Positions 28,556-40,154 of a stretch of 64,000 nt of DNA are shown in pieces. Numbering within the stretch: position 1 is the stretch's first letter; the number at the start of each line of letters is the position of its first letter. The translations under genes were made by a program, and so were the position numbers. The notes under the pieces are model-generated. The model was not told where the DNA came from and made no database searches. It saw only the letters and a list, made by a program, of their open reading frames with translations. The stretch is from Salmonella enterica subsp. enterica serovar Typhimurium str. LT2 (GTDB lineage Bacteria; Pseudomonadota; Gammaproteobacteria; Enterobacterales; Enterobacteriaceae), in the NCBI RefSeq assembly GCF_000006945.2, contig NC_003197.2, positions 3,038,001 through 3,102,000 of the forward strand, written 5' to 3'.

Positions 28556-29689
28556 TTATCGCTGCGGTAAATAACGCAGCGGGTTTACGGATTTCCCCTT
28601 GTAACGAATTTCAAAATGCAAGCGTGTAGAGCTGGTGCCGGTGCTACCCATAGTAGCGATTTTTTGCCCCGCCTTAACTTCCTGTTGTTCCCGGACCAGC
28701 ATCGTATCATTATGGGCGTAGGCACTCAGGTAATCATCGTTATGTTTGATGATAATAAGATTACCGTAACCACGCAGTGCGTTACCGGCATATACGACGC
28801 GCCCATCAGCGGTTGCGACGATAGCCTGTCCCTTACTGCCTGCAATGTCGATCCCTTTATTGCCCCCTTCGGAAGCGCCAAAGTTTTCGATCACTTTGCC
28901 ATCCGTCGGCCAGCGCCATGCGGAAATCGGCGCGCTGGTTGACGTACTGCTTGCATTTGGTTCGGTCGTGCTTACCGTTGGTGCCGTTACAGGCGCTGTG
29001 ACAACCGTCCCAGCAGGCTTGTTGTTTGGCAACATTTTGTTAGCACTTTGTTCACCTGAGCCCTCAGAATACGTAATTGTTGGTTGAGACGCAACTGCAA
29101 CGGTGGAATTTTGTGCAGACCTGGTCACAACTCCTTGCTGTGCTGCATCCGCCTGGGTGATCGCATTTCCGCCAGTAATTGGCGTACCGGATGCGTTACC
29201 AACTTGCAAAGTTTGCCCTACATTCAGGCTATACGGGGCAGAAATACTGTTTCTCTGGGCCAGATCGCGGAAATCGTTCCCGGTAATCCAGGCGATGTAA
29301 AAAAGCGTATCACCCTTTTTCACGGTGTAAGTACTGCCACCCGTATAGCTACCTTTCGGAATATTCCCATACTGGCGATTGTATACGATTCGCCCATTTT
29401 CCATCTGCACGGGTTGTTCCGTGACCGGTTGAGTTTGCATGGGCTGCGTTACAGGACGCTGAACGGGTTGAATTTGCGGCGCTTGTTGCGGCGTTTGTTG
29501 CGTCGTCGCGCCCATTTTTGGCGGCGGTGTGATCAACATCCCGGAATTGGTATTTGATGACGAACCACTGTCCACAGACGTGACCGGCGCCGGAGGGTTT
29601 GACGAACTGGTACAACCTGCCAGCCATAGTGAAACCAGTGATAGTGCCGCAATGCGACTAACGGTGAATTTTGGGCTTCCCGCGCTCAT
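28556..29689 (-). CDS. nlpD: NlpD, LysM/M23 lipoprotein activator of the amidase AmiC
   Basis: A 377-residue outer-membrane lipoprotein. The signal peptide ends in LAGC (Cys about 26). A long Pro/Gln/Thr-rich linker with QPVQRPVTQPMQTQPV follows. The LysM peptidoglycan-binding domain is YTVKKGDTLFYIAWITGNDF near 120–165. The C-terminal M23 domain (about 260–375) lacks the normal zinc His residues (for example NKGIDIAG), so it is a non-catalytic LytM factor. NlpD activates AmiC at the division septum. It lies 62 bp upstream of rpoS. Confidence 0.97.
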   Translation of the reverse strand: MSAGSPKFTVSRIAALSLVSLWLAGCTSSSNPPAPVTSVDSGSSSNTNSGMLITPPPKMGATTQQTPQQAPQIQPVQRPVTQPMQTQPVTEQPVQMENGRIVYNRQYGNIPKGSYTGGSTYTVKKGDTLFYIAWITGNDFRDLAQRNSISAPYSLNVGQTLQVGNASGTPITGGNAITQADAAQQGVVTRSAQNSTVAVASQPTITYSEGSGEQSANKMLPNNKPAGTVVTAPVTAPTVSTTEPNASSTSTSAPISAWRWPTDGKVIENFGASEGGNKGIDIAGSKGQAIVATADGRVVYAGNALRGYGNLIIIKHNDDYLSAYAHNDTMLVREQQEVKAGQKIATMGSTGTSSTRLHFEIRYKGKSVNPLRYLPQR

Positions 29690-29864
29690 TTATCCCCCAG
29701 GAAAAAATTTGGTTAACAACCAGTGACGTAAGAACCGTGCAACGCATTAAGTGAACACGGGAAAATGTGTTCACGATACGCTTAACCCACCGGGAATAAC
29801 CAGGAAAACTCCAGGTATTCGTTTCGGCTTCATCAGGCGTAAGAGTGGGTGTTTGCAGGGCAAA

Positions 29865-31226
<1,362 letters not shown>

Positions 31227-31246
<20 letters not shown>

Positions 31247-32276
31247 AATCACCCATTGTGTTGATCAGTTCCCTTACTACGCTGGTGGCAAAACTGCCTG
31301 CGGGCAGCCAGAAACGTAACTCGACGGTAACGTCATCCCACCAGTTCCAGCTTAATTGTTGCGGATAAAGCAGCATCGCTCTGCGCGACGCCTCTACTTT
31401 TTCGCGCAGCAACAGCGATTGCAACACCGTTTCCTGGGCAATGGCATCTTGCTCAAACGCCAGCGCCGCACGCTGTGTTCCCCACTCTCCGCTGCCCGGC
31501 AACGACGCTGTAATCATCAGCTCTTTTTCGTCTACCCGGCGCTGCAATTCAGGCAGTTCTTCAGATGTCGCGACGAACCAGCTTCCACGCCCCGCTAATT
31601 GTAGCGCATCGCCGTCAACAACTTGATTAAAGTCTGGTTTCTTCAGCCGCTGGTGAACAATTTGATTAAACAACGCGCTACGCGCCGCCGACAACCAAAA
31701 ACTGCGTTTATTGCGATCGCGCACCGGCGCGTTACTTTGCGCCCAGCGCAGCGCGCCCTGCAAGTTGCTGCCGCCAATGCCGAATCGTTGTGCACCAAAA
31801 TAGTTCGGCACGCCGCCATCGCGAATCGCCTGCAATCGTGTTTCGACATCGCGGCGATCGCTTATTTCACGCAACACCAGAGTAAAGGCATTGCCTTTCA
31901 GCGCGCCTAAACGCAGCTTACGCTTGTGACGCGCGTATTCCAGCACTTTACAACCTTCCAACTGAAAGGCGCTGAAATCGGGCATCTCTTTCCCCGGCAC
32001 GCGCGCGCACAGCCACTGCTCGGTAACGGCGTGTTTATCTTTTTGCCCGGCAAAGCTCACTTCGCGAGCGTGAATTTTCAGGAATTTCGCCAGCGCGTCA
32101 GCGACAAAACGGGTATTGCAACCGTTTTTCAAAATACGCAGCAAAATGTGCTCGCCTTCACCATCCGGCGTAAAGCCTAAATCTTCAACCACCACAAAAT
32201 CTTCCGGATTCGCTTTCAGCAATCCGCTACCTTGTGGTTTTCCGTGCAGCCAGGTGAGATTGTCAAACTCTGTCAT
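31227..32276 (-). CDS. truD: TruD, tRNA pseudouridine(13) synthase
   Basis: A 349-residue pseudouridine synthase of the TruD family. The catalytic Asp is in [20 protein letters not shown] (about residue 80), and the conserved [19 protein letters not shown] stretch is near 127. It modifies U13 in tRNA-Glu. The end overlaps surE by 20 bp and the start overlaps ispF by 4 bp. Confidence 0.98.
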
Positions 32277-32752
32277 TTCGCCGCCTTCATCAGCAACGCG
32301 ACCGCTTCGCAGGCAATGCCTTCTCCGCGTCCGGTAAATCCGAGCTTTTCCGTCGTCGTCGCCTTCACGTTAACCTCATCCATATGGCAGCCGAGATCTT
32401 CGGCGATAAAGACGCGCATTTGCGGAATATGCGGCAGCATTTTCGGCGCCTGCGCAATAATGGTGACATCCACGTTGCCGAGGGTGTACCCCTTCGCCTG
32501 AATACGACGCCAGGCTTCACGCAGTAGTTCGCGGCTATCCGCTCCCTTAAATGCCGGATCGGTATCCGGGAAGAGCTTGCCGATATCGCCAAGCGCCGCC
32601 GCGCCCAGCAGCGCATCGGTCAGCGCATGTAACGCCACATCGCCATCGGAATGCGCCAATAGCCCTTTTTCATAAGGGATACGCACGCCGCCAATAATAA
32701 TCGGCCCTTCTCCGCCAAACGCGTGTACGTCAAAACCGTGTCCAATTCGCAT
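32273..32752 (-). CDS. ispF: IspF, 2-C-methyl-D-erythritol 2,4-cyclodiphosphate synthase
   Basis: A 159-residue protein beginning [20 protein letters not shown], with the zinc ligands Asp8, His10 and a later His42 in [20 protein letters not shown]. It forms the cyclodiphosphate ring in the non-mevalonate isoprenoid pathway. It shares one base with the ispD stop, so the two consecutive pathway genes are coupled. Confidence 0.98.
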
Positions 32753-33462
32753 TATGCTTTCTCCTGGTGGATGGTTCGGGTCAGATAAAATTCCGCCAGC
32801 GCCAGATCTTCCGGACGGGTGACCTTGATATTATCCGCGCGACCTTCTACCAGCGCCGGATGAAAACCACAATATTCCAGCGCTGACGCTTCGTCGGTGA
32901 TGGTCGCGCCTTCATTCAGCGCACGCGTCAGACAATCGTACAAGAGTTCGCGGGGGAAAAACTGCGGGGTGAGCGCGTGCCATAAATCGGCGCGCTCTAC
33001 GGTATGGGCAATAGCGTTCTTCCCCGGTTCGCCGCGTTTCATGGTGTCGCGCACCGGACTGGCGAGGATACCGCCGACCCGGCTGTTTTCGCTGATAGCC
33101 AGCAACCGCGCAAGGTCATCCTGATGCAAACAGGGTCTTGCCGCGTCGTGCACCAGCACCCACTGCGCCTTTGCAACGGCCTGTAACCCGGCCAAAACGG
33201 AATCAGCGCGTTCGTTGCCGCCATCCACAACGGTGATTTGCGGATGATTCGCCAGCGGAAGTTGGGCAAAGCGATGATCGCCAGGGCTGATAGCAATAAC
33301 AACGCGTGTCACCCGAGGATGCGCCAGCAGCGCATGAACTGAGTGCTCCAGAATGGTTTTATTACCGATTGAGAGATACTGCTTAGGACATTCTGTTTGC
33401 ATTCGGCGGCCAAATCCGGCCGCCGGCACCACGGCGCAAACGTCCAATAAAGTGGCTGCCAT
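32752..33462 (-). CDS. ispD: IspD, 2-C-methyl-D-erythritol 4-phosphate cytidylyltransferase
   Basis: A 236-residue nucleotidyltransferase. The CTP-binding loop is VVPAAGFGRRMQTECPKQYL near 11–30 and the conserved VLVHDAARPCLH is near 105. It joins MEP to CTP in isoprenoid synthesis. It follows ftsB by 18 bp and leads directly into ispF. The start at MAATLLDVCAVVPAAGFGRR matches the E. coli pattern. Confidence 0.98.
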   Translation of the reverse strand: MAATLLDVCAVVPAAGFGRRMQTECPKQYLSIGNKTILEHSVHALLAHPRVTRVVIAISPGDHRFAQLPLANHPQITVVDGGNERADSVLAGLQAVAKAQWVLVHDAARPCLHQDDLARLLAISENSRVGGILASPVRDTMKRGEPGKNAIAHTVERADLWHALTPQFFPRELLYDCLTRALNEGATITDEASALEYCGFHPALVEGRADNIKVTRPEDLALAEFYLTRTIHQEKA

Positions 33463-33480
33463 GTTAAATCCCTGGATGGT

Positions 33481-33792
33481 TTATCGATGAGTTTGCCCCG
33501 CCGTTGCCGCGCGTTTTGAGGCGTCAGGCACCAGACGATAGAAGGTTTCGCCCGGTTTGGTCATGCTAAGTTCGTTGCGCGCGCGCTCCTCTATCGCTTC
33601 CTGGCCGCCATTGAGATCGTCAATTTCGGCAAAAAGCTGATCGTTACGCGCTTTAAGTTTGGCGTTTGTCGCCTGCTGCGCGACCACATCATCGTTGACG
33701 CGGCTATAGTCATGTATGCCGTTCTTACCGAACCACAGCGAGTACTGTAGCCAGACCAGTAAAGCCAGCAACAGCAGCGTTAGTTTACCCAT
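33481..33792 (-). CDS. ftsB: FtsB, cell division protein
   Basis: A 103-residue bitopic membrane protein. One transmembrane helix (about 4–21, LTLLLLALLVWLQYSLWF) is followed by a periplasmic coiled coil (about 30–70, VAQQATNAKLKARNDQLFAE). FtsB forms the FtsQLB complex that activates septal peptidoglycan synthesis. It is the first gene of the ftsB-ispD-ispF-truD-surE-pcm group. The 190 bp upstream carry its promoter region and no other gene. Confidence 0.97.
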   Translation of the reverse strand: MGKLTLLLLALLVWLQYSLWFGKNGIHDYSRVNDDVVAQQATNAKLKARNDQLFAEIDDLNGGQEAIEERARNELSMTKPGETFYRLVPDASKRAATAGQTHR

Positions 33793-33982
33793 CCTGCCCC
33801 CTGAAAAACGGCATCATCATCCCATAACGTCCTCTGTGACTCCACATTCAGGACGGGATTGCCGCGACAACGCCGGCAAATGTACCACATTTGCCGGATG
33901 TTACGTATACCCGAGTAAGGAGAACATAATCTCATTGTTGGTTACGGTTTGAATTATGACCGGAGGCGCAGTGATAACCCGT

Positions 33983-34306
33983 CTACCCTAATAGCCATAT
34001 AAATAACGCGCCGAACAGCGCGCCTACGGCCAGTAGAGTAAACATGATGCTAAAAAGTATTTTGCCCTTTACCAGCAGATGCAACGCAATGCCGATAATC
34101 ACCGATACCGGCATTAACGCGAGGAAAAAGGGCCAGGTATAGAGGAAAAAAAACAGCGTGTTAGGGCCATAAAGCAGAAAAGGGATCCCCAACGCCAGCA
34201 GCCATGACACAAAGCCGACCACCGCCCCCGGAAATGCACTGGTGGCGTCATCGTCGACCATGAAGGCGTCTGACCTTGTGAAAGTAATGTTATGGCTATT
34301 ACGCAT
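33983..34306 (-). CDS. ygbE: YgbE, DUF3561 inner-membrane protein
   Basis: A 107-residue small membrane protein with about three hydrophobic helices (AFPGAVVGFVSWLLALGIPF, then LFFFLYTWPFFLALMPVSVI, then FSIMFTLLAVGALFGALFIW). It is the YgbE/DUF3561 family; the function is unknown. The ATG at 34306 (MRNSHNITF) gives the length seen in E. coli; an upstream in-frame ATG at 34339 runs into the hairpin after cysC. It lies on the same strand as cysDNC and may be read through. Confidence 0.92.
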   Translation of the reverse strand: MRNSHNITFTRSDAFMVDDDATSAFPGAVVGFVSWLLALGIPFLLYGPNTLFFFLYTWPFFLALMPVSVIIGIALHLLVKGKILFSIMFTLLAVGALFGALFIWLLG

Positions 34307-34330
34307 ATTAAATCCTGTAACCTTGACCAT

Positions 34331-34350
34331 ACCGGGCATACAAGCCCGGT
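34331..34350 (-). terminator. Hairpin after cysC
   Basis: ACCGGGC (34331–34337) pairs with GCCCGGT (34344–34350) around ATACAA, just after the cysC stop at 34357. No T-run follows on the minus strand, so termination would be weak or the hairpin may serve as a 3'-end. Confidence 0.4.
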
Positions 34351-34356
34351 GGTGTC

Positions 34357-34962
34357 TCAGGATCTGATAATATCGCGCCGTCTCAGCAGGTCTAATAATT
34401 GGGAAACCAAATTTGTTACTAATTGTTCACCATTAAGATGAACCTGTGGCGAGTCAGGCGCTTCGTAAATGGCGTCGATGCCGGTAAAGTTACGCAACTC
34501 GCCCGCACGCGCTTTTTTATACAACCCTTTAGGATCGCGCTGTTCACAGATAGCCAGCGGCGTATTGACATAAATCTCGATAAAACGATCGTGGCCGACG
34601 CGCTCTTTTACCAGTTGCCGCTCGGCGCGGTGCGGAGAAATAAATGCCGTCAAAACAATCAGGCCGGCGTCCGCCATCAGGCTGGCCACTTCGCCTACCC
34701 GCCGGATATTCTCCTGGCGATCGGCATCGCTAAAGCCTAAATCACGGCACAAACCGTGGCGCACATTATCACCATCCAACAGGTAGGTACTGACGCCACG
34801 CTGATGTAACGCCTCTTCCAGCGCGCCGGCCACCGTTGATTTTCCCGAACCGGAGAGTCCGGTAAACCACAGCACCACGCCACGGTGGCCGTGGAGCTGT
34901 TCACGGGCGGCGACAGTAACGGGATGAGAGTGCCAGACCACGTTCTCATCATGCAGCGCCAT
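34357..34962 (-). CDS. cysC: CysC, adenylylsulfate kinase
   Basis: A 201-residue APS kinase. The P-loop is [20 protein letters not shown] near 32–51, and the PAPS-binding region includes [15 protein letters not shown]. It phosphorylates APS to PAPS in sulfate assimilation. The start at 34962 ([15 protein letters not shown]) overlaps the end of cysN by 14 bp; a longer frame upstream runs inside cysN and is not used. Confidence 0.98.
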
Positions 34963-36388
34963 GTTTATCTCCCAGCAAATCTCGGGCGTCCCAGTGCGGA
35001 AAATGACGGCGTACCAGCGCATTCAGCTCCAGCTCAAACGCACTGTATTCCACGGGCGGCGTCGCTCCGCGTTCATCCAGTTCCCGCACCATGCCAGCGC
35101 CCACGGTAACGTTAGAAAGTCGGTCGATAAAAATCAGCCCGCCCGTCACCGGATTTTGCTGATAAATATCCAGCGCGAGCGGCTCATCGAATGTCATCTC
35201 CACCAGACCAATACCGTTTAACGGCAGACTTTCGACGTCTCGTTGGGTCAGATTGTTGATATCAATCTGATAGCGAATAGCCTCGATACGCGCGCGGGTT
35301 TTCTTACCCGCAAGTTTAACGTCGTAGCTTTGGCCCGGCGCCAGCGGCTGTTCCGCCATCCATACCACGTCGATCGCAGCGTGCCGCGCAGGTGCCAGCG
35401 TCTCGTTTGCCGCCAGCAGCAGATCGCCGCGGCTAATATCAATGTCGTCGTTGAGTACCAGGGTAATGGCTTCGCCCGCACAGGCTTCTTCTTTGTCGCC
35501 ATCAAAAGTAACGATACGCGCCACGCTGGATTCCACGCCGGACGGCAGCACTTTAATGCGCTCTCCGACTTTGACGCTACCAGACGCCAGAGTGCCGGCA
35601 TACCCCCGAAAATCAAGATTTGGGCGATTAACGTATTGTACTGGAAAGCGCATCGGTTGACGGTCTACCGCACGCTGTATGTCTACCGTTTCCAGGACTT
35701 CCAACAGCGTCGGGCCGCTGTACCAGCGCATATTGGCGCTCTGCGCGGCGACATTATCCCCTTCCAGCGCCGAAAGCGGGACAAAGCGAATGTCCAGATC
35801 GCCCGGCAACTGTTCAGCAAAGGTCAGGTAATCTTCACGAATACGGGCGAAGGTCTCTTCGCGGTAGTCAACGAGATCCATTTTGTTGATTGCCACCACC
35901 AGGTGTTTGATCCCCAACAGAGTGGAGATAAAGCTATGGCGACGCGTCTGATCCAGCACGCCTTTACGCGCGTCGATCAGTAGGATCGCCAGATCGCAGG
36001 TGGACGCCCCGGTCGCCATATTACGAGTATATTGTTCATGGCCCGGCGTGTCGGCGATAATAAATTTTCGTCTTTCCGTGGAGAAATAGCGGTACGCGAC
36101 GTCAATAGTAATGCCCTGCTCACGCTCGGCCTGTAGCCCATCTACCAGCAGCGCCAGATCGAGTTTTTCTCCCTGCGTGCCATGACGTTTACTGTCATTA
36201 TGCAGAGAAGAGAGCTGATCTTCATAAATTTGCAGAGTATCGTGCAGCAAACGACCTATCAGCGTACTTTTACCGTCATCAACGCTGCCACAGGTTAAAA
36301 AACGCAGCAGGCTTTTGTGCTGTTGGGCAATCATCCAGGCTTCGACGCCGCCTTCATTGGCGATTTGTTGTGCAAGTATGGTGTTCAT
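34949..36388 (-). CDS. cysN: CysN, sulfate adenylyltransferase GTPase subunit
   Basis: A 479-residue translation-factor-type GTPase. G1 is [19 protein letters not shown] near 33–51, G3 is [18 protein letters not shown] near 113, and G4 is NKMD near 168. GTP hydrolysis drives APS formation by the CysD partner. The gene starts 9 bp after cysD. It is full length. Confidence 0.98.
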
Positions 36389-36397
36389 GGCGGCTCC

Positions 36398-37306
36398 TTA
36401 GAAATACCCCTGACGTTTTTTAAGCTCCATCGACCCCGCCTGATCGCGGTCAATCATCCTCCCCTGGCGCTCGCTGGTGGTAGAAACCAGCATCTCTTCG
36501 ATAATTTCCGGCAGCGTTTGCGCGTGGGATTCCACCGCCCCGGTGAGCGGCCAACAGCCAAGTGTACGGAAGCGCACCATCCTTTTTTTGATGACTTCGC
36601 CAGGCTGGAGATCGATACGATCGTCATCCACCATCATCAACATGCCGTCACGTTCCAGAACCGGGCGTTCAGCAGCCAAATACAGCGGCACGATGTCGAT
36701 GTTTTCCAGCCAGATGTATTGCCAGATATCCTGCTCTGTCCAGTTGGAGAGCGGGAAGACGCGTATACTTTCGCCTTTATTAATCTGACCGTTATAGTTA
36801 CGCCACAACTCTGGCCGCTGATTTTTCGGGTCCCAGCGATGGAAACGGTCACGAAAGGAGTAAATACGTTCTTTCGCACGGGATTTTTCCTCATCGCGCC
36901 GTGCGCCGCCGAACGCGGCATCAAAACCGTACTTATTCAGCGCCTGCTTTAACCCTTCGGTTTTCATAATGTCGGTGTGTTTAGCGCTACCGTGAACGAA
37001 CGGATTGATGCCCATCGCCACGCCTTCCGGATTTTTATGTACCAGCAATTCGCAGCCGTATGCGTTGGCGGTACGATCGCGAAAGGCGTACATCTCACGG
37101 AATTTCCAACCGGTATCAACGTGCAATAGCGGGAACGGCAACGTACCCGGATAAAACGCCTTACGCGCCAGATGCAGCATGACGCTGGAGTCTTTACCAA
37201 TGGAGTACAGCATGACCGGATTAGCGAATTCCGCTGCCACTTCACGGATAATGTGGATACTTTCCGCCTCCAGTTGCCGCAGGTGGGTGAGTCGTTTTTG
37301 ATCCAT
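36398..37306 (-). CDS. cysD: CysD, sulfate adenylyltransferase catalytic subunit
   Basis: A 302-residue PP-loop ATP pyrophosphatase. The ATP site is [20 protein letters not shown] near 36–55. It makes APS from sulfate and ATP together with CysN. The ATG at 37306 ([20 protein letters not shown]) is used rather than an in-frame upstream start. As first gene of cysDNC it should be controlled by CysB and N-acetylserine; the 250 bp upstream to iap hold that promoter region, but I could not fix a CysB site by eye. Confidence 0.98.
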
Positions 37307-37556
37307 AACCGTTCCTTTGCAATACCGTTTTTTGCTAAACATTTCGATTACACGACTATAGGGAGCGCAGGAGAGTGAATGAAATGACGAATTGGAATGA
37401 GTAGTTCCTCAAAGGAATAACGCGGCCCAAAAACCAATATCAAAAAATGCTTAACGTACCGGATTGCCAGCATTTAGGAGCAAATGAAATTGTATTAACA
37501 CGATCGCGGTTTCATACTAGCCACGTAAAATTTTGTTCTGTATTTAAGGACTCATT

Positions 37557-38603
37557 ATGTTTTCCGCAACGCGCCGCTTTGCCGTCATTCTGGCGCTCGG
37601 CGTAGGCTTTATCCTTCCTGCACAAGCAGCATCACCAGGGCCTGGTGAAATAGCGAATACTCAGGCACGACATATCGCCACCTTTTTTCCCGGGAGAATG
37701 ACGGGCTCCCCCGCCGAGATGTTGTCTGCCGATTATTTACGCCAACAATTTACCCAGATGGGATACCAAAGCGATATTCGAACGTTTAATAGCCGATTTA
37801 TTTATACCACGAAGGATAATCGCAAAAACTGGCATAACGTGACGGGCAGTACGGTCATCGCCGCCCATGAAGGGCGCGTGCCGCAACAGATCATCATTAT
37901 GGCGCATCTGGATACGTACGCTCCGCAGAGCGACGCTGATGTCGATGCCAATCTGGGCGGTTTAACGTTACAGGGAATGGATGATAATGCCGCGGGATTA
38001 GGCGTTATGCTGGAACTGGCGGCGCGTCTGAAAGATATACCGACCCATTACGGGATTCGTTTTATCGCCACCAGCGGGGAAGAAGAGGGAAAGCTAGGCG
38101 CGGAAAATTTACTCAAACGAATGAGTGACGCTGAGAAGAAAAATACGCTGCTGGTCATTAATCTCGATAACCTGATTGTTGGCGACAAGCTCTATTTTAA
38201 TAGCGGGAAAAATACGCCGGAAGCGGTGCGTACACTGACCCGCGATCGGGCATTAGCGATTGCGCGCCGTTATGGCATCGCCGCCAACACCAATCCGGGA
38301 CGCAATCCATCCTACCCCAAAGGAACGGGTTGCTGTAATGATGCGGAGGTTTTCGATAAAGCGGGAATATCTGTGCTTTCTGTTGAGGCGACGAACTGGA
38401 ATCTGGGTAAAAAAGACGGATACCAGCAACGCGTGAAAAATGCCTCCTTCCCGAACGGTAATAGCTGGCACGACGTACGGCTTGATAATCAACAGCATAT
38501 TGACAAGGCGCTGCCAGGGCGGATTGAGCGCCGTAGCCGCGATGTAGTGCGGATAATGCTGCCGTTGGTAAAAGAGCTGGCGAAGGCGGAAAAAACGTCC
38601 TGA
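37557..38603 (+). CDS. iap: Iap, alkaline phosphatase isozyme conversion aminopeptidase
   Basis: A 348-residue exported M28-family aminopeptidase. The signal peptide is residues 1–24 (MFSATRRFAVILALGVGFIL, then PAQA). Zinc ligands are visible in MAHLDTYAPQSDADVD (His, Asp) and LQGMDDNAAGLGV, with the catalytic ATSGEEEGKLGAENL near 178. It trims N-terminal Arg from alkaline phosphatase in the periplasm. It marks the leader-distal side of CRISPR1, as in E. coli. The stop is 15 bp from the array. Confidence 0.95.
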   Translation: MFSATRRFAVILALGVGFILPAQAASPGPGEIANTQARHIATFFPGRMTGSPAEMLSADYLRQQFTQMGYQSDIRTFNSRFIYTTKDNRKNWHNVTGSTVIAAHEGRVPQQIIIMAHLDTYAPQSDADVDANLGGLTLQGMDDNAAGLGVMLELAARLKDIPTHYGIRFIATSGEEEGKLGAENLLKRMSDAEKKNTLLVINLDNLIVGDKLYFNSGKNTPEAVRTLTRDRALAIARRYGIAANTNPGRNPSYPKGTGCCNDAEVFDKAGISVLSVEATNWNLGKKDGYQQRVKNASFPNGNSWHDVRLDNQQHIDKALPGRIERRSRDVVRIMLPLVKELAKAEKTS

Positions 38604-38617
38604 TATGCTGGTGAAAC

Positions 38618-40154
38618 GTGTTTATCCCCGCTGGCGCGGGGAACATTTTTCAGCCCTTGTCGACTGCGGAACGCCCCTCGGTTTATCCCCGCTGGCGCGG
38701 GGAACACGCGAAATAGTGGGGAAAAACCCCTGGTTAACCCGGTTTATCCCCGCTGGCGCGGGAAACACTAGGCCTTGATACCATCGCTCGCACCTCGTCA
38801 CGGTTTATCCCCGCTGGCGCGGGGAACACTCTTTTGATTTTGCTGCGATGTTATAACCAGACGGTTTATCCCCGCTGGCGCGGGGAACACTATCCACATA
38901 TACCCGCAATCATATTCAAGAACGGTTTATCCCCGCTGGCGCGGGGAACACAATCACTGCGGGGGTATTTAGCGGAAACGGCTCGGTTTATCCCCGCTGG
39001 CGCGGGGAACACGATCGAGTAACGTGCGCTGGAACGCGTCGGCGCGGGGAACACAATTAAAGCCGAGGGTGGCACCGCGCCTTATTCGGTTTATCCCCGC
39101 TGGCGCGGGGAACACGCACCTCGAAACGGTTTTAAAACACTACCGTTTCGGTTTATCCCCGCTGGCGCGGGGAACACTGGACCGATGGGGCCAACATCGC
39201 CGAACGTGGCGGTTTATCCCCGCTGGCGCGGGGAACACGTTACGTTCGGTAAATGGAAAGCGGCGAATATCGGTTTATCCCCGCTGGCGCGGGGAACACC
39301 CAGAAAGTGCCGGTAGTGCCTGATGAACGACCGGTTTATCCCCGCTGGCGCGGGGAACACCGCGCCCACTTCCGTAAAATACAGATAATCCACGGTTTAT
39401 CCCCGCTGGCGCGGGGAACACGGTAATTTCTCATCTAACAGCCTGTACGCCTCAGGTTTATCCCCGCTGGCGCGGGGAACACGAATCTAATGCAACAGAT
39501 GAATAAACACGTAACGGTTTATCCCCGCTGGCGCGGGGAACACTCTTTATCGTCAATGCGAAATTTTCCGCGACGCGGTTTATCCCCGCTGGCGCGGGGA
39601 ACACTCCCATTCACCAACAACAATATCGCCCTGCAACGGTTTATCCCCGCTGGCGCGGGGAACACCGTTGCGTCAGGTTGATCCAGTGCGTCAGCGGCGG
39701 TTTATCCCCGCTGGCGCGGGGAACACTCTCGGTCTCGGTCTCGGTCTCGGTAGTGACGCGGTTTATCCCCGCTGGCGCGGGGAACACACTTCCTTCAGTC
39801 TTAACGATAATCCGCAACGCGGTTTATCCCCGCTGGCGCGGGGAACACGCAAAATAGCGATGAGCTGGCTACGCCCACTGGCGGTTTATCCCCGCTGGCG
39901 CGGGGAACACGAGGGGATAGGAGTTACGATCCAGCCTGGTTGCGGTTTATCCCCGCTGGCGCGGGGAACACGTGGTTGCAGACCAATCAGCCCGCCAGCG
40001 GTTCGGTTTATCCCCGCTGGCGCGGGGAACACGTGGTTGCAGACCAATCAGCCCGCCAGCGGTTCGGTTTATCCCCGCTGGCGCGGGGAACACCAGCACG
40101 AAAAATTATTTACTGTCGTTGCTCACGGTTTATCCCCGCTGGCGCGGGGAACAC
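38618..40154 (-). CRISPR. CRISPR array 1, type I-E, 26 repeat units and 25 spacers
   Basis: A 29-bp repeat that on the minus strand starts GTGTTCCCCGCGCC and ends GGGGATAAACCG recurs about every 61 bp. I counted repeat starts at 38618 (degenerate end copy), 38679, 38740 and so on to 40126. One unit at 39041–39054 is truncated to 14 bases. Spacers are 32 nt, with 33-nt ones at 39116 and 39849 and a 28-nt one before the truncated unit. The leader lies after 40154, next to cas2, so transcription runs on the minus strand and the iap side holds the oldest spacers. Two neighbouring spacers (39972–40003 and 40033–40064) are identical. Confidence 0.99.

Noticed and set aside
35243..35983. A 246-codon plus-strand frame opposite cysN
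   Set aside because: Antisense shadow of cysN without ribosome binding site or recognisable domain.
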